Below, piece by piece: positions 16,894 through 25,039 of a stretch of 64,000 nucleotides of DNA. The stretch comes from Salinigranum halophilum (GTDB lineage Archaea; Halobacteriota; Halobacteria; Halobacteriales; Haloferacaceae), in contig NZ_SSNL01000003.1 in assembly GCF_007004735.1 (NCBI RefSeq), positions 620,001 to 684,000 on the forward strand. The letters run 5' to 3'. The translations under genes were made by a program, and so were the position numbers. A model generated the notes under the pieces. It was not told the origin of the DNA, made no database searches, and was given only the letters and a program-made list of their open reading frames with translations. Positions within the stretch are counted from its first letter, which is position 1, and each line of letters starts with the position of its first letter.

Positions 16894-17667
16894 GTGCCCA
16901 TCGCCGACTACCACGTCCACTCGAACTACTCCGACGGCCGGTTCCTCTGGTCGATGGTCTCGGCCGCCGCCGACGCCGGGTTCGACGCCGTCGGCTTCGC
17001 CGACCACTGCACGGTCTCCGGCCGTGAGGAGATGCAACGCACCCGCGCGCGGATGGGGTTCAACCTCGACCACACCTACGAACGCCGGCGCGAGGCCATC
17101 GACTCCTTCGGCGGACGCTTCGACATCGCGGTCTACGACGCGGTCGAGATGGACTACGACCCACGCGACGAGGCCGACATCGCGGCCTTCCTCGACCGCG
17201 CGGGCTTCGACTACGCCGTCGGGAGCGTCCACTACCTCGACGGCGTCAACGTCCACTTCGAGGGCCACTTCGCCCCGAAGTCCGAGGCCGAGCGCCGGGA
17301 CCTCGCCACGCGCTACGTCGACAAGCTCGTCGCGCTCGTCGAGTCGGAGCTGTTCGACATCGCCGCCCACCCCGACCTGCTCGAACGCAATCCGGCCTTC
17401 CGGGGACTGCTCGACCACGACGATTACGCCCGCATCGCGACAGCCTTCGGTGACTCGTCCACGGTCCCCGAGATAAACGCCGGGCGCGTCCTCGACGACT
17501 ACGGCGCGTTCCACCCCACCCACGAGTTCCTCGAAGTCCTCCTCGACCACGGCGTCGACCTGACGCTCGGGACCGACTCGCACGCGCCCGAAGAGCTGGA
17601 ACCGCGGGCGCGGGAACTGACGCGGGTCGCCGAGGAGTACGGCATCGACCCCGTTCGCGTGGTCTAG
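16894..17667 (+). CDS. PHP-domain metal-dependent phosphoesterase
   Basis: This 257-residue PHP-superfamily protein starts at the GTG at 16894. Metal ligands are visible in [33 protein letters not shown], and the late [10 protein letters not shown], giving the trinuclear site. The overall shape is like histidinol-phosphate phosphatase (HisK type) or other small phosphate-ester hydrolases. It is divergent from pyrG, and no histidine biosynthesis gene is nearby, so the substrate stays open. The aldo/keto reductase starts 77 bases downstream on the same strand. Confidence 0.92.
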   Translation: MPIADYHVHSNYSDGRFLWSMVSAAADAGFDAVGFADHCTVSGREEMQRTRARMGFNLDHTYERRREAIDSFGGRFDIAVYDAVEMDYDPRDEADIAAFLDRAGFDYAVGSVHYLDGVNVHFEGHFAPKSEAERRDLATRYVDKLVALVESELFDIAAHPDLLERNPAFRGLLDHDDYARIATAFGDSSTVPEINAGRVLDDYGAFHPTHEFLEVLLDHGVDLTLGTDSHAPEELEPRARELTRVAEEYGIDPVRVV

Positions 17668-17743
17668 CGGTCGGCCCCTCTGTCGGTCCCCCACCGACCG
17701 CGAACCACAGCTTTCACCCCCCTGTCCCGCCCACCTGTCGACG

Positions 17744-18565
17744 ATGACGCTCGAACTCCCCGACATCGGCCTCGGCACGTACCGGATGACTGACCGCGAC
17801 GAGTGCGTCCGTGCCGTCGAGACAGCCCTCGACGCCGGCTACCGCCACGTCGACACCGCCCAGATGTACGACAACGAGTCGTTCGTCGGCGAGGGGCTGG
17901 CGAACGCCTTCGACGCGGGAGGCAGCCGCGACGACGTCGTCGTCGCCACGAAGCTCGACACCGACAACACCGGCTACGACGACGCCGTCTCGACCGCCCG
18001 CGAGAGCCGAGAACGGCTCGGTCTCGACGTGGTCGATCTGCTCTACGTCCACTGGCCGCTGGAGGCGTACGACTCAGACGAGACCCTCCCCGCCCTCGAC
18101 GACCTCGTCGACGACGGGGTAGTGAGAGAGATCGGCCTGTCGAACTTCCTTCCGTCCCAACTGGACGCGGCCATCGACCGTCTCGACCACGACCTGTTCG
18201 CCCATCAGGTCGAGATGCATCCACTCCTCCAGCAGCGCGAACTCCACGAACTGGCGAAAGAACACGACCACTACCTCGTCGCGTACTGTCCCATCGCCCG
18301 CAATCAGGTCGCCGACGTCGACGTGTTGCAGGAGGTCGCCGACGCCCACGACGCCACCCCCGCGCAGGTCTCGCTGGCGTGGCTCGCGTCGAAGGAGAAC
18401 GTCGTCCCCATCCCGAAGGCGTCCTCGCCCGACCACATCCGGGAGAACATCGCGGCGATGGACCTCGAACTCGCCCCGGCGGAGGTCGAACGCATCGACG
18501 CGCTCGACGGCGAGGTGGAAGAACGGATCGTCGACTTCCCGTCGGCACCGTGGAACCAGGCGTAA
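17744..18565 (+). CDS. Aldo/keto reductase
   Basis: This 273-residue aldo/keto reductase has [14 protein letters not shown] near residues 27-40, with the catalytic Asp and Tyr. The catalytic Lys is in VVATKLD, the His in YVHWP, and the NADPH-binding tail in [15 protein letters not shown]. This is the full length of the AKR5-like prokaryotic enzymes that reduce small carbonyls such as 2,5-diketogluconate or methylglyoxal. The exact substrate cannot be told. It converges on the EamA transporter with one base between the stops. Confidence 0.95.
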   Translation: MTLELPDIGLGTYRMTDRDECVRAVETALDAGYRHVDTAQMYDNESFVGEGLANAFDAGGSRDDVVVATKLDTDNTGYDDAVSTARESRERLGLDVVDLLYVHWPLEAYDSDETLPALDDLVDDGVVREIGLSNFLPSQLDAAIDRLDHDLFAHQVEMHPLLQQRELHELAKEHDHYLVAYCPIARNQVADVDVLQEVADAHDATPAQVSLAWLASKENVVPIPKASSPDHIRENIAAMDLELAPAEVERIDALDGEVEERIVDFPSAPWNQA

Positions 18566-18566
18566 C

Positions 18567-19475
18567 TCAGACCCAATCCCACGCCGCCCGGAGGTCCCGG
18601 CGGAGCGCCTCGTGTTCGAGGAGCGCGAACCCACAGAGCACGACGAGGAATCCGAGGGCGGTCGTCGCGGCGATGGACTCGCCGAGCACCACCGCGCCGG
18701 AGACGGCGGCGACGATGGGGACCACGTAAGCGACGAGGTTCGCCCGGACCGGGCCGGCCTCGCGGATGAGCGCGAAGTACGCCGGAAACGCGAGGCCCGT
18801 CGAGACGGTCCCGAGCCAGACGACGGCAGCGACGGCCTCCGGCGTCCAGGCCACCCCGAGCGGTTCGCCCAGGAGGTGACTCAGCGCGTGCGAACAGAGC
18901 GCGCCGACGACCATCGCCCACGCGGTCAGCGCGAACGACGACATGCTCGGCCGAACGCGCCTGAGGAGGACGCTCCCGAAAGCGACCGAGAGCGCGGCGA
19001 CGACCACGAGCGCCTCGCCGAGTCCAGAGCCCTGGAGGAACTCCGGCGAGGGTCGAACGACGACGACCAACCCGGCGAAGCCGAGGACGAGACCGACGAC
19101 CCCGAGCGGCGAGAGTCGGTCGCGGAGCACGACGACGGCGAACGGGGCCGTCGCCAGCGGGACGATGCCGTAGACGACCGCGGCCGCGGCGCTCGTCGTG
19201 AACTGCTGGCCGATGAAGAGCAACGCCCCGTTGAGCGTGACGAGGAACACTCCGGCGATGCCCACCCCGAGCAGGTCGCGGCGGGTCCGCGGGAGCGCTC
19301 CCACGACGCCTCGACGCCGGACGAGGAGCGCGAGGAGGAGTCCCGCACCGAGGTCGAAGCGGAGGGCGGCGAACAGGACGGGCGGGATGGTCGCCACACC
19401 CGCCTTGATGCCGACGAACGCCGTCCCGAACGCCAGCGCAGCGACGACGAACAACAGCGCGGTGCGGCGGGTCAT
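18567..19475 (-). CDS. EamA/DMT-family transporter, ten helices
   Basis: This 302-residue protein has ten hydrophobic segments in two homologous EamA halves, starting MTRRTALLFVVAALAFGTAFVGIKAG. The second half holds the WLGTVSTGLAFPAYFALIREAG repeat typical of the drug/metabolite superfamily. It probably exports amino acids or metabolites, but the substrate is unknown. The start at 19475 is at the first membrane helix; the frame extending to 19667 adds residues unlike the family. Its 5' region shares the intergenic space with the palindromic promoter of the small zinc-ribbon gene. Confidence 0.92.
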   Translation of the reverse strand: MTRRTALLFVVAALAFGTAFVGIKAGVATIPPVLFAALRFDLGAGLLLALLVRRRGVVGALPRTRRDLLGVGIAGVFLVTLNGALLFIGQQFTTSAAAAVVYGIVPLATAPFAVVVLRDRLSPLGVVGLVLGFAGLVVVVRPSPEFLQGSGLGEALVVVAALSVAFGSVLLRRVRPSMSSFALTAWAMVVGALCSHALSHLLGEPLGVAWTPEAVAAVVWLGTVSTGLAFPAYFALIREAGPVRANLVAYVVPIVAAVSGAVVLGESIAATTALGFLVVLCGFALLEHEALRRDLRAAWDWV

Positions 19476-19668
19476 CTCTGCTGTGTCGCCCCTCACTCCG
19501 TCTCCGGTTAGCCCTGACGCTTCGAAGATGCAACCCTCGATTCCCTGGGCGGAACACGCGGTCGAACGCGCGCCGAACCCGTATCGGCTTCGGGATAGTT
19601 TCTCGACGCTCTGTGTAAGTATTACGTGTTTACCCCGGCGATAAAGACTGTCTGAGTGAACAATCAAA

Positions 19669-19689
19669 AATTATATGCGTAATATAATT
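19669..19689 (+). promoter_or_regulatory. AT-rich 8+5+8 inverted repeat in the zinc-ribbon gene promoter
   Basis: AATTATAT-GCGTA-ATATAATT is a perfect inverted repeat that ends 13 bases before the ATG at 19703. It overlaps the TATA-like element, so a bound dimeric repressor would block transcription. The surrounding 19650-19702 is strikingly AT-rich for this genome. Confidence 0.6.
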
Positions 19690-19702
19690 CAATATCGTAC
19701 AT

Positions 19703-19870
19703 ATGGGGACTGCCATGGTGGCCTGCCCGTACTGCGGGCAAGGGATCGAGGCACCGACGACAGACACCGGGCGCATTGGTGGGGTGCGCCGGCGGCTGAA
19801 ACAGGAGTATCGGCTCGCCCGGCACACCTGTCCGGAGTGCGGGCACGACTACGACATCCACAACCGCTGA
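19703..19870 (+). CDS. 55-residue zinc-ribbon protein
   Basis: This short reading frame runs from ATG at 19703 to TGA at 19870. It encodes two CPxCG-type knuckles, ACPYCGQ near residue 8 and TCPECGHDY near residue 44. A basic stretch GGVRRRLKQEYRLARH lies between them, giving a complete four-cysteine zinc ribbon. Small zinc-finger proteins of this build are a recognised group in haloarchaea and often act in regulation. Its start sits at leaderless distance from an AT-rich promoter, and a GGGCGCG...CGCGCCC hairpin follows the stop. Basic charge is unusual against the acidic proteome and suggests nucleic acid binding. Confidence 0.75.
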   Translation: MGTAMVACPYCGQGIEAPTTDTGRIGGVRRRLKQEYRLARHTCPECGHDYDIHNR

Positions 19871-19874
19871 CGAC

Positions 19875-19898
19875 GGGCGCGGCCGGTCGTTCGCGCCC
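19875..19898 (+). terminator. Hairpin after the zinc-ribbon gene
   Basis: GGGCGCG (19875-19881) and CGCGCCC (19892-19898) form a 7-base stem directly after the stop at 19870. No T-tract follows, so it may stabilise the message end instead of terminating. The rest of 19899-20064 shows no gene. Confidence 0.4.
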
Positions 19899-20064
19899 GG
19901 AACTGTTCTTCACTGGCGCTCTCGCCGAACCGTGTCTGCCCGGTGGTCTAGTGCTCAGCCCGTGGCTCGGCGGCCCACCGCCGTCGGTGCCGTGAGCGTT
20001 CACGTTCCGAGAGCCTCGCCGTCCGGGTGAGAACGCCGCCACCGGTCGTCTCTGTCTGGTGCGG

Positions 20065-22755
20065 TCAGCCCGTGTTCTTCATCCCGGCCGCGATGCCTTT
20101 CACCGTGAGGCGGAGGGTCTGTTCCTCCTCGGGGGTGCGGTGGGTCTGTGCCAGGAGGTACGTCTGGAGCAGGTTCAGCGGGTCGACGTAGGGGTTGCGG
20201 CGGGTGAGGCTCTCGTCGAGCCACTCGCGCTGTAAGAGTGAGTCACGGCCGCAGATGGCGAGTGCGTGGTCGACCGCGCGCTCGTACTCGTCGGAGAGTC
20301 GGGGGAAGAACGTCTCGCGGAGCTCGGCGTCGGCGAGGTCGGCGTACTCGGCAGCGATTTCGAAGTCGGTCCGGGCGAGCGAGAGAGTGGCGCGGTCGAG
20401 CGTCGTTCTGAAGAACGGCCACTCGTCGTACATCTCCTGTAGGGTCTCGACGCTCCCCTCTTCGAGGAACGCGTCGATGCCCGACGCCAGGGCGTACCAG
20501 CCGGGGAGGATACAGCGCGACTGGGTCCACGAGAACACCCACGGGATGGCGCGGAGGTCCTCGACGGTGCGTTCACCCGACCGCGACGCAGGGCGGGAGC
20601 CGAGGTTGAGGTCCTCGATGACCGCGATGGGCGTGGCCTGTCCGAAGTACGAGACGAACCCGTCGGATTCGAGGAGGTCGCGGTACTCCGCGCGTGCGGC
20701 GGTCGCCATCGTGTCCATCGCGTCGGTCCACTCCTCGGGGACCTGTTCTTCGGGTTCGCGGATGGCGTTGCGGCGCGCGCGCACCTGCGCGTTGAGCATC
20801 TGTTCGAGGTTTCGCTCGGCGATGCGCGGGTTCGCGTACTTCTCGGCGATGGCCTCGCCCTGCTCGGTGAACTTGATCTGGCCGGTGACCGTCTCGTTCG
20901 GCAGCGCGAGCATCGCGCGGTTCATCGGGCCGCCACCGCGAGAGATGGAACCACCGCGGCCGTGGAACAGCCGCATCGTCACGCCGAAGTCGTCGGTGAT
21001 GTTGGCGAGACGGCGCTGGTTCTTGTAGAGGTCCCAGTTCGCGGCGAGGAAGCCGTTCTCCTTGTTCGAGTCGGAGTAGCCCAGCATGATCTCCTGGACG
21101 TCGTTCCGTGCCGACAGGGCCCGCTCGTAGGCCTCGTTCTCGAACAGCGTGCCCATGATGCGACGGGCACCGTTGAGCGCGCTCTCGGTCTCGAGCAGGG
21201 GCACGATGTCGAGCCCGCAGTGGTCCGGGAGCGAGACGACACCCGCTTGGTCGGCGAGGAACAGCACCTCGAGGACGTGCGAGGGCTCTTCGGTCATCGA
21301 GATGCAGTAGGTGTCGATGGCGCCGACGCCGTACTCGCGCTGCCAGTCGCCGAGCTTCTTGAAGCGGCGCAGGACGCGCTCGGCCGTGTCTGACACGTCG
21401 CCCGGTTCGTCGAGGTCGACGAGGTGTTCCTCCTGGAGGACGGCCTCGGTCAGGACGTCGACTCGCTCGTCTTCGTCCATCGCGTCGTAGTCGATGCCGA
21501 CCTGGTCGAGCGCCTCGCTCACGGCCTCGGTGTGGTTCTCCTGGTGGTCGCGGAGGTCCAGGCTCGCGAGCGTGAAACCGAAGGTGTCGACCTGTCGGCG
21601 GAGCGGTTCGACGTAGGTCGCGGCGACCTGTTCGGCCCCGGTCGAACAGAGGCTCTCGTGGATGACGTCGAGGTCGGCGAGCAGTTCGGCGGGGTCGGTG
21701 TAGCCGTCCGGGCGGACGTCGGAGATGCGCCGCAGCCGCTCGCGCATCAGCTTCAGCTTCTGTCGGTAGGGCTCGCTCGGGTAGCGCGCTTCGACCTCCT
21801 CGCCGACGACGGGGAGTCGCTCCCGGTCGGCCTCGATGGAGTCGAGCAGCGCGTCACCGACGTCGACCCGCCGGGCGTCCTGGCTCAGGATGCCGGACAG
21901 TCGCTTCAGCGCGTCGAGGTACTTCCCGATGACGACGTCGCGCTGGCGTTCGAGCGTGTCCGTCGTCACCTCGGGCGTGACGAAGGGGTTGCCGTCGCGG
22001 TCCGAGCCGGCCCACGACCGGAACTCGAACAGCTTCGGCACGTCCACGTCGGGGTACTCCTCGTGGACGACGTCCTCGAACTCCTGGTACACCTCGCCGA
22101 CGACGTCGAAGAGGATGTTCTCGAGATACCACTGGACGTTCCGTGCCTCGTCTTGTGGCTCCGGCCGACGGTCGCGGACCTGTGAGGTCTGCCAGAGGCT
22201 CGTCACCTCGGCGTCGACCTCCTTCCAGCACTGTTCGGCCTCCTTGTCGGTCATGCGGCGCTCGTCGAGGACTTCGAGGTCCCGCGCGATGGACCGCAGT
22301 TTCGCTTTCACCGTCTTCCGGCGCGCCTCCGTCGGGTGGGCGGTGAACGTCGGTTCGATGAGCACGTCGTCGAGGACACCCTGGACCGTCTCGGTGTCGG
22401 CGTCGGCCGCCGAGAGCGCCTCGACGGTCTCTTCGAGGCCGTCTTCGAGCGTGCGCGCCTGCGACGCCTCCCGGTTCGCCCGCACCCGTTCGCGCTCTTC
22501 GGCGAGGTTGATCAACTCGAAGTAGGTGGTGAACGCCCGTGCGACGACGCTCGCCCCGTCGGGGTCGAGTCGGTCGATGACGTCACGGAGCGACTGGCGC
22601 GAGTCGGCCTCCCCCGCGCGGTACGCGATGGCGGACGTCCGGAGGTCCTCGACCGTCTCGAACGCCGCGGTCGACGACTGGTCTTCGAGGACGTCGCCCA
22701 GGAGCGCGCCAAGCTCCCGTACGTCCTGCCTGACGTCTCTGGTGTGTAGGTCCAT
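20065..22755 (-). CDS. ppc: Phosphoenolpyruvate carboxylase
   Basis: This 896-residue bacterial/plant-type PEP carboxylase makes oxaloacetate from PEP and bicarbonate to refill the citric acid cycle. Catalytic blocks are all present: EPTFTAHPTEARRKT with the active histidine, SDRDGNPFVTPEV, LGYSDSNKENGF, FHGRGGSISRGGGP and a C-terminal KNTG in place of the usual QNTG. The start MDLHTRDVRQDVREL at 22755 is the family start. It is supported by the GTAAAACC tract at 22781-22788 (TATA on the minus strand). An 8+1+8 palindrome covers the start codon, pointing to transcriptional control at the start site. Confidence 0.97.
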   Translation of the reverse strand: MDLHTRDVRQDVRELGALLGDVLEDQSSTAAFETVEDLRTSAIAYRAGEADSRQSLRDVIDRLDPDGASVVARAFTTYFELINLAEERERVRANREASQARTLEDGLEETVEALSAADADTETVQGVLDDVLIEPTFTAHPTEARRKTVKAKLRSIARDLEVLDERRMTDKEAEQCWKEVDAEVTSLWQTSQVRDRRPEPQDEARNVQWYLENILFDVVGEVYQEFEDVVHEEYPDVDVPKLFEFRSWAGSDRDGNPFVTPEVTTDTLERQRDVVIGKYLDALKRLSGILSQDARRVDVGDALLDSIEADRERLPVVGEEVEARYPSEPYRQKLKLMRERLRRISDVRPDGYTDPAELLADLDVIHESLCSTGAEQVAATYVEPLRRQVDTFGFTLASLDLRDHQENHTEAVSEALDQVGIDYDAMDEDERVDVLTEAVLQEEHLVDLDEPGDVSDTAERVLRRFKKLGDWQREYGVGAIDTYCISMTEEPSHVLEVLFLADQAGVVSLPDHCGLDIVPLLETESALNGARRIMGTLFENEAYERALSARNDVQEIMLGYSDSNKENGFLAANWDLYKNQRRLANITDDFGVTMRLFHGRGGSISRGGGPMNRAMLALPNETVTGQIKFTEQGEAIAEKYANPRIAERNLEQMLNAQVRARRNAIREPEEQVPEEWTDAMDTMATAARAEYRDLLESDGFVSYFGQATPIAVIEDLNLGSRPASRSGERTVEDLRAIPWVFSWTQSRCILPGWYALASGIDAFLEEGSVETLQEMYDEWPFFRTTLDRATLSLARTDFEIAAEYADLADAELRETFFPRLSDEYERAVDHALAICGRDSLLQREWLDESLTRRNPYVDPLNLLQTYLLAQTHRTPEEEQTLRLTVKGIAAGMKNTG

Positions 22756-22769
22756 ACCAGCCTGGTATG
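22753..22769 (-). promoter_or_regulatory. Palindrome CATACCAG-C-CTGGTATG over the ppc start
   Basis: This perfect 8+1+8 inverted repeat includes the ppc ATG and lies just downstream of the TATA-like element at 22781-22788 (minus strand). A protein bound here would cover the expected transcription start of a leaderless message. Confidence 0.6.
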
Positions 22770-22868
22770 TGGTCCCCAGTGTAAAACCCACGAGTTTCGG
22801 TCGGAAAATTGCCTCGTTTATGAGTAACTTCCTACAGAGCCCTCAATAGCGCTCACGAGCCGATGCTG

Positions 22869-22957
22869 CCGGGTCGGCCGGTGGTTCGGCCGGCGCGAAC
22901 CTGGCCCGGGTCGGCCGGGAGGACGGTGTCGCCGTCACCGGGGACTCGCCCCCGGTG
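22869..22957. repeat. GC-rich direct and inverted repeats between ppc and the Rieske gene
   Basis: The 13-base CCGGGTCGGCCGG occurs at 22869-22881 and 22906-22918, with a variant GGTTCGGCCGG between them (22883-22893). GGTTCG/CGAACC (22883-22901) and CACCGGGG/CCCCGGTG (22936-22957) can each form hairpins. The intergenic region holds no tRNA-like fold and no gene. Confidence 0.5.
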
Positions 22958-22980
22958 AGCGGTCGCACACTTCGTCACCC

Positions 22981-22986
22981 TTTTTA
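22981..22986 (+). promoter_or_regulatory. TATA-like TTTTTA of the Rieske gene
   Basis: TTTTTA lies 23-28 bases before the ATG at 23009. This supports a leaderless start and excludes the longer in-frame start at 22955. Confidence 0.5.
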
Positions 22987-23008
22987 CCGGCGGCACCAAC
23001 GATTCCAC

Positions 23009-23857
23009 ATGAGCGATAGCGACGACAAGTACCCCACAGAGTCCGGCCGTCGCCGGTTCGTGAAAGGCGTTGTCGGTGGCGCGGCGCTCGCCGGCGTCGG
23101 TGCCGCTGGCTCGGCGGCAGTCAACTCCGCGACCACCTCCCCCGGTGCGGGTGGCGGTCCAACGGAGGCGTACGCCATCGAGAACACGGCCGGTCCCGCC
23201 CCGCGTGGGATGCCGCTCATCCCCGTCGAGATCGACTCCGAGGGTTACCTCAAGGGTGTCTGGCCCGACGTGTCGACGGAGATGCAGGGCGGTATCGAGA
23301 TCGAGGTCGCCGAGACCGAGGACTTCCGCGGGAGCGGCGTCACCTACTCCTCCGAGTGGTTCCAGTACTGCGGCGTCCAGTCGTACCCACAGCTCGCGCC
23401 CTCGTACGACGGTGACAACTTCTTCCGCGCGGACTCGGGCGCCTACTCGTGGCAACAGGAGGTCTACAGCGCCGGCGACAGGCTCCACGTCGACGACTTC
23501 TCCGACTACCAGGAGTGGGGGAACGGCATCGGCACCGCCGGCATCGGCAAGCCCGCCACCGGCACGTGGCGCTCGCAGGACTCCGAGGACAGCATGCCGA
23601 TTCAGGTCATCAAGAGCGACGTCGTCGAACAGCGGGCTCCGGAGGTAGGCGGCTTCTTCGAGGCTGCGACCCAGGACGGCTTCGTCGCCTGGCTCAACAA
23701 GTGTACGCACTTCTGCTGCGTGCCGGGCTGGAAACAGTCGGCCGACGCCGCGAAGTTCGGCGACGCCGACGGGGTCTACTGCCAGTGCCACCAGTCGCTC
23801 TACGACCCGTTCTCCGTCGTTCAGACGCTGTTCACGGCGCTGCCCCGTCCCGACTGA
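23009..23857 (+). CDS. Rieske iron-sulfur protein, Tat-exported
   Basis: This 282-residue Rieske protein of the haloarchaeal cytochrome bc-type complex has an N-terminal Tat motif (SGRRRFVKG) followed by one hydrophobic helix that also anchors it. The 2Fe-2S box is complete: C232-T-H234-F-C-C237 and C258-Q-C260-H261. That supplies two Cys and two His ligands plus the structural disulfide pair. It ends with the family tail SLYDPFSVVQTLFTALPRPD. No cytochrome b, halocyanin or other complex III gene follows. The next gene is SAMP-like on the opposite strand, so this is an orphan or a paralogue. Electron transfer at the outer face of the membrane is inferred. Confidence 0.95.
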   Translation: MSDSDDKYPTESGRRRFVKGVVGGAALAGVGAAGSAAVNSATTSPGAGGGPTEAYAIENTAGPAPRGMPLIPVEIDSEGYLKGVWPDVSTEMQGGIEIEVAETEDFRGSGVTYSSEWFQYCGVQSYPQLAPSYDGDNFFRADSGAYSWQQEVYSAGDRLHVDDFSDYQEWGNGIGTAGIGKPATGTWRSQDSEDSMPIQVIKSDVVEQRAPEVGGFFEAATQDGFVAWLNKCTHFCCVPGWKQSADAAKFGDADGVYCQCHQSLYDPFSVVQTLFTALPRPD

Positions 23858-23895
23858 GCCGAGTTCGTCTCTTCTGTCGCCCCCGCTCAGACCGC

Positions 23896-24186
23896 TCAGA
23901 CACCTCCGCCGCTCACCGGCGGGAACAGCGCCAGTTCGTCCCGCGCGCTCACCGTGGATTCGAGCCCCTCGCCGCTCGTCTCGACGTTCTCTCCGTTCCG
24001 CAGGACGTTCACGTGGTCGTAGACCGTCCCGTCCTCGTCGAACACGCGGCCTTCGAGCCCCGGATTCCCCGCGACGAGCGCGGCGAGCGCGTCTCCGACG
24101 GTGGCGTCCTCGTCGACGTCGACGGTCACGTGACCGCCACCGGCGTACTCTTTCAGGTCGGCGAACAGCTTCCACTCGAGTTCCAT
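23896..24186 (-). CDS. SAMP1/MoaD-like ubiquitin-fold protein with an extra C-terminal residue
   Basis: This 96-residue beta-grasp protein is close to haloarchaeal SAMP1. It has MELEWKLFADLKEYAGG, DATVGDALAALVAGNPGLEGRVF and YDHVNVLRNGENV, and ends ELALFPPVSGGGV. SAMP1 and MoaD normally end exactly in Gly-Gly, which is adenylated by the E1-like UbaA for protein conjugation or sulfur transfer to molybdopterin. Here a valine follows three glycines, so the tail would need trimming before activation. It lies downstream of a membrane-protein gene on the same strand and converges on the Rieske gene. Confidence 0.93.
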   Translation of the reverse strand: MELEWKLFADLKEYAGGGHVTVDVDEDATVGDALAALVAGNPGLEGRVFDEDGTVYDHVNVLRNGENVETSGEGLESTVSARDELALFPPVSGGGV

Positions 24187-24244
24187 ACTCCTCTCTCGGA
24201 TGTCGGGCGCAAAAGAGCGTTGCGCCCCTCGCGGCTGGAGCGAC

Positions 24245-24925
24245 TCACCGACGCACCGCGCCGAGCACCCGCCACGGCCGGAGGTCGACGACCGAGACGA
24301 ACACGAGGAGGGCGAACGCGGCCGGTGCCGTTCGGAACCGGGGGTTCCCCGAGAGCGGGCCCCCCACGACGAACGCGAGGCTCAGTGCGGCGAGGGCGTA
24401 GCCGACACGCCCGACGGTCGCCCGCGGGGTCTCGGGTGTGAGCCAGGGGACGAGCGCGACCCCGCCACCGACGAGGAGCAGGCCGACGGCGACGGCGACC
24501 CCGAGCGACCCCGCGAAGAGGCCGACGCCGCCACCGCCGAAGACGGCGACGCCGAGGACGTGGTTGAGGAGCACTCCGCGCCGGAAGACGGACCAGTACC
24601 CCCCGGCGAACGAGAGGCGGTCGCTCGTGATGGCCGGCCACGAGCGCCCCGTCGAGAGATGGCCCTGACGGAAGGCACCGACGACGAGCGGCGTCGACAC
24701 GACGAGTACCAGCGCCAGCGGCTTGACGACGGTACCAGACTGCGGCGACCGGAACACCAGCCACAGCACCGGTGCCGAGAGCAAGAACACCTGTGCGAGG
24801 CCCTGGTAGCCGCTGACCCAGAGCCAGCGACCGACGGCCTCGGTGAGCGAGTCGGTCGCCGCCGTCGACTCGGCGGCGAGACGCTGGTCGTCGTTCGTCT
24901 GGAGCCAGTCTGACCGCGGGGACAT
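24245..24925 (-). CDS. Polytopic membrane protein of unknown function
   Basis: This 226-residue protein has about six hydrophobic segments after an acidic N-terminal region of 30 residues. A small loop in the middle (RQGHLSTGRSWPAITSDRLSF) is rich in polar residues. Glycine-rich helices (FGGGGVGLFAGSLG) and a short basic C-terminus follow. No transport or enzyme motif is recognised. It sits 58 bases upstream of the SAMP1-like gene in the same direction, so they may share a transcript. Confidence 0.82.
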   Translation of the reverse strand: MSPRSDWLQTNDDQRLAAESTAATDSLTEAVGRWLWVSGYQGLAQVFLLSAPVLWLVFRSPQSGTVVKPLALVLVVSTPLVVGAFRQGHLSTGRSWPAITSDRLSFAGGYWSVFRRGVLLNHVLGVAVFGGGGVGLFAGSLGVAVAVGLLLVGGGVALVPWLTPETPRATVGRVGYALAALSLAFVVGGPLSGNPRFRTAPAAFALLVFVSVVDLRPWRVLGAVRR

Positions 24926-25039
24926 CGTCCGTGCGTACGGACAGACCCCTGTAAAGCGTTTTTCAGGGTTCGCTTGCAGAAATTTCGTTCTCCTCGTTCG
25001 ACTCGGCCGCCGCGGTGGGGTCGACGCGACGTGCGGTGG

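Noticed and set aside
15067-17778. CTP synthase frame extended upstream to 17778
   Set aside because: The extra N-terminal 351 residues show no CTP synthase features and overlap the PHP gene on the other strand; the family start is at 16725.
22869-22922. Possible tRNA or structured RNA gene in the ppc-Rieske gap
   Set aside because: The sequence folds in hairpins but lacks acceptor, anticodon and T-arm consensus (no GTTCGAATCC-type loop). I keep it only as a repeat.
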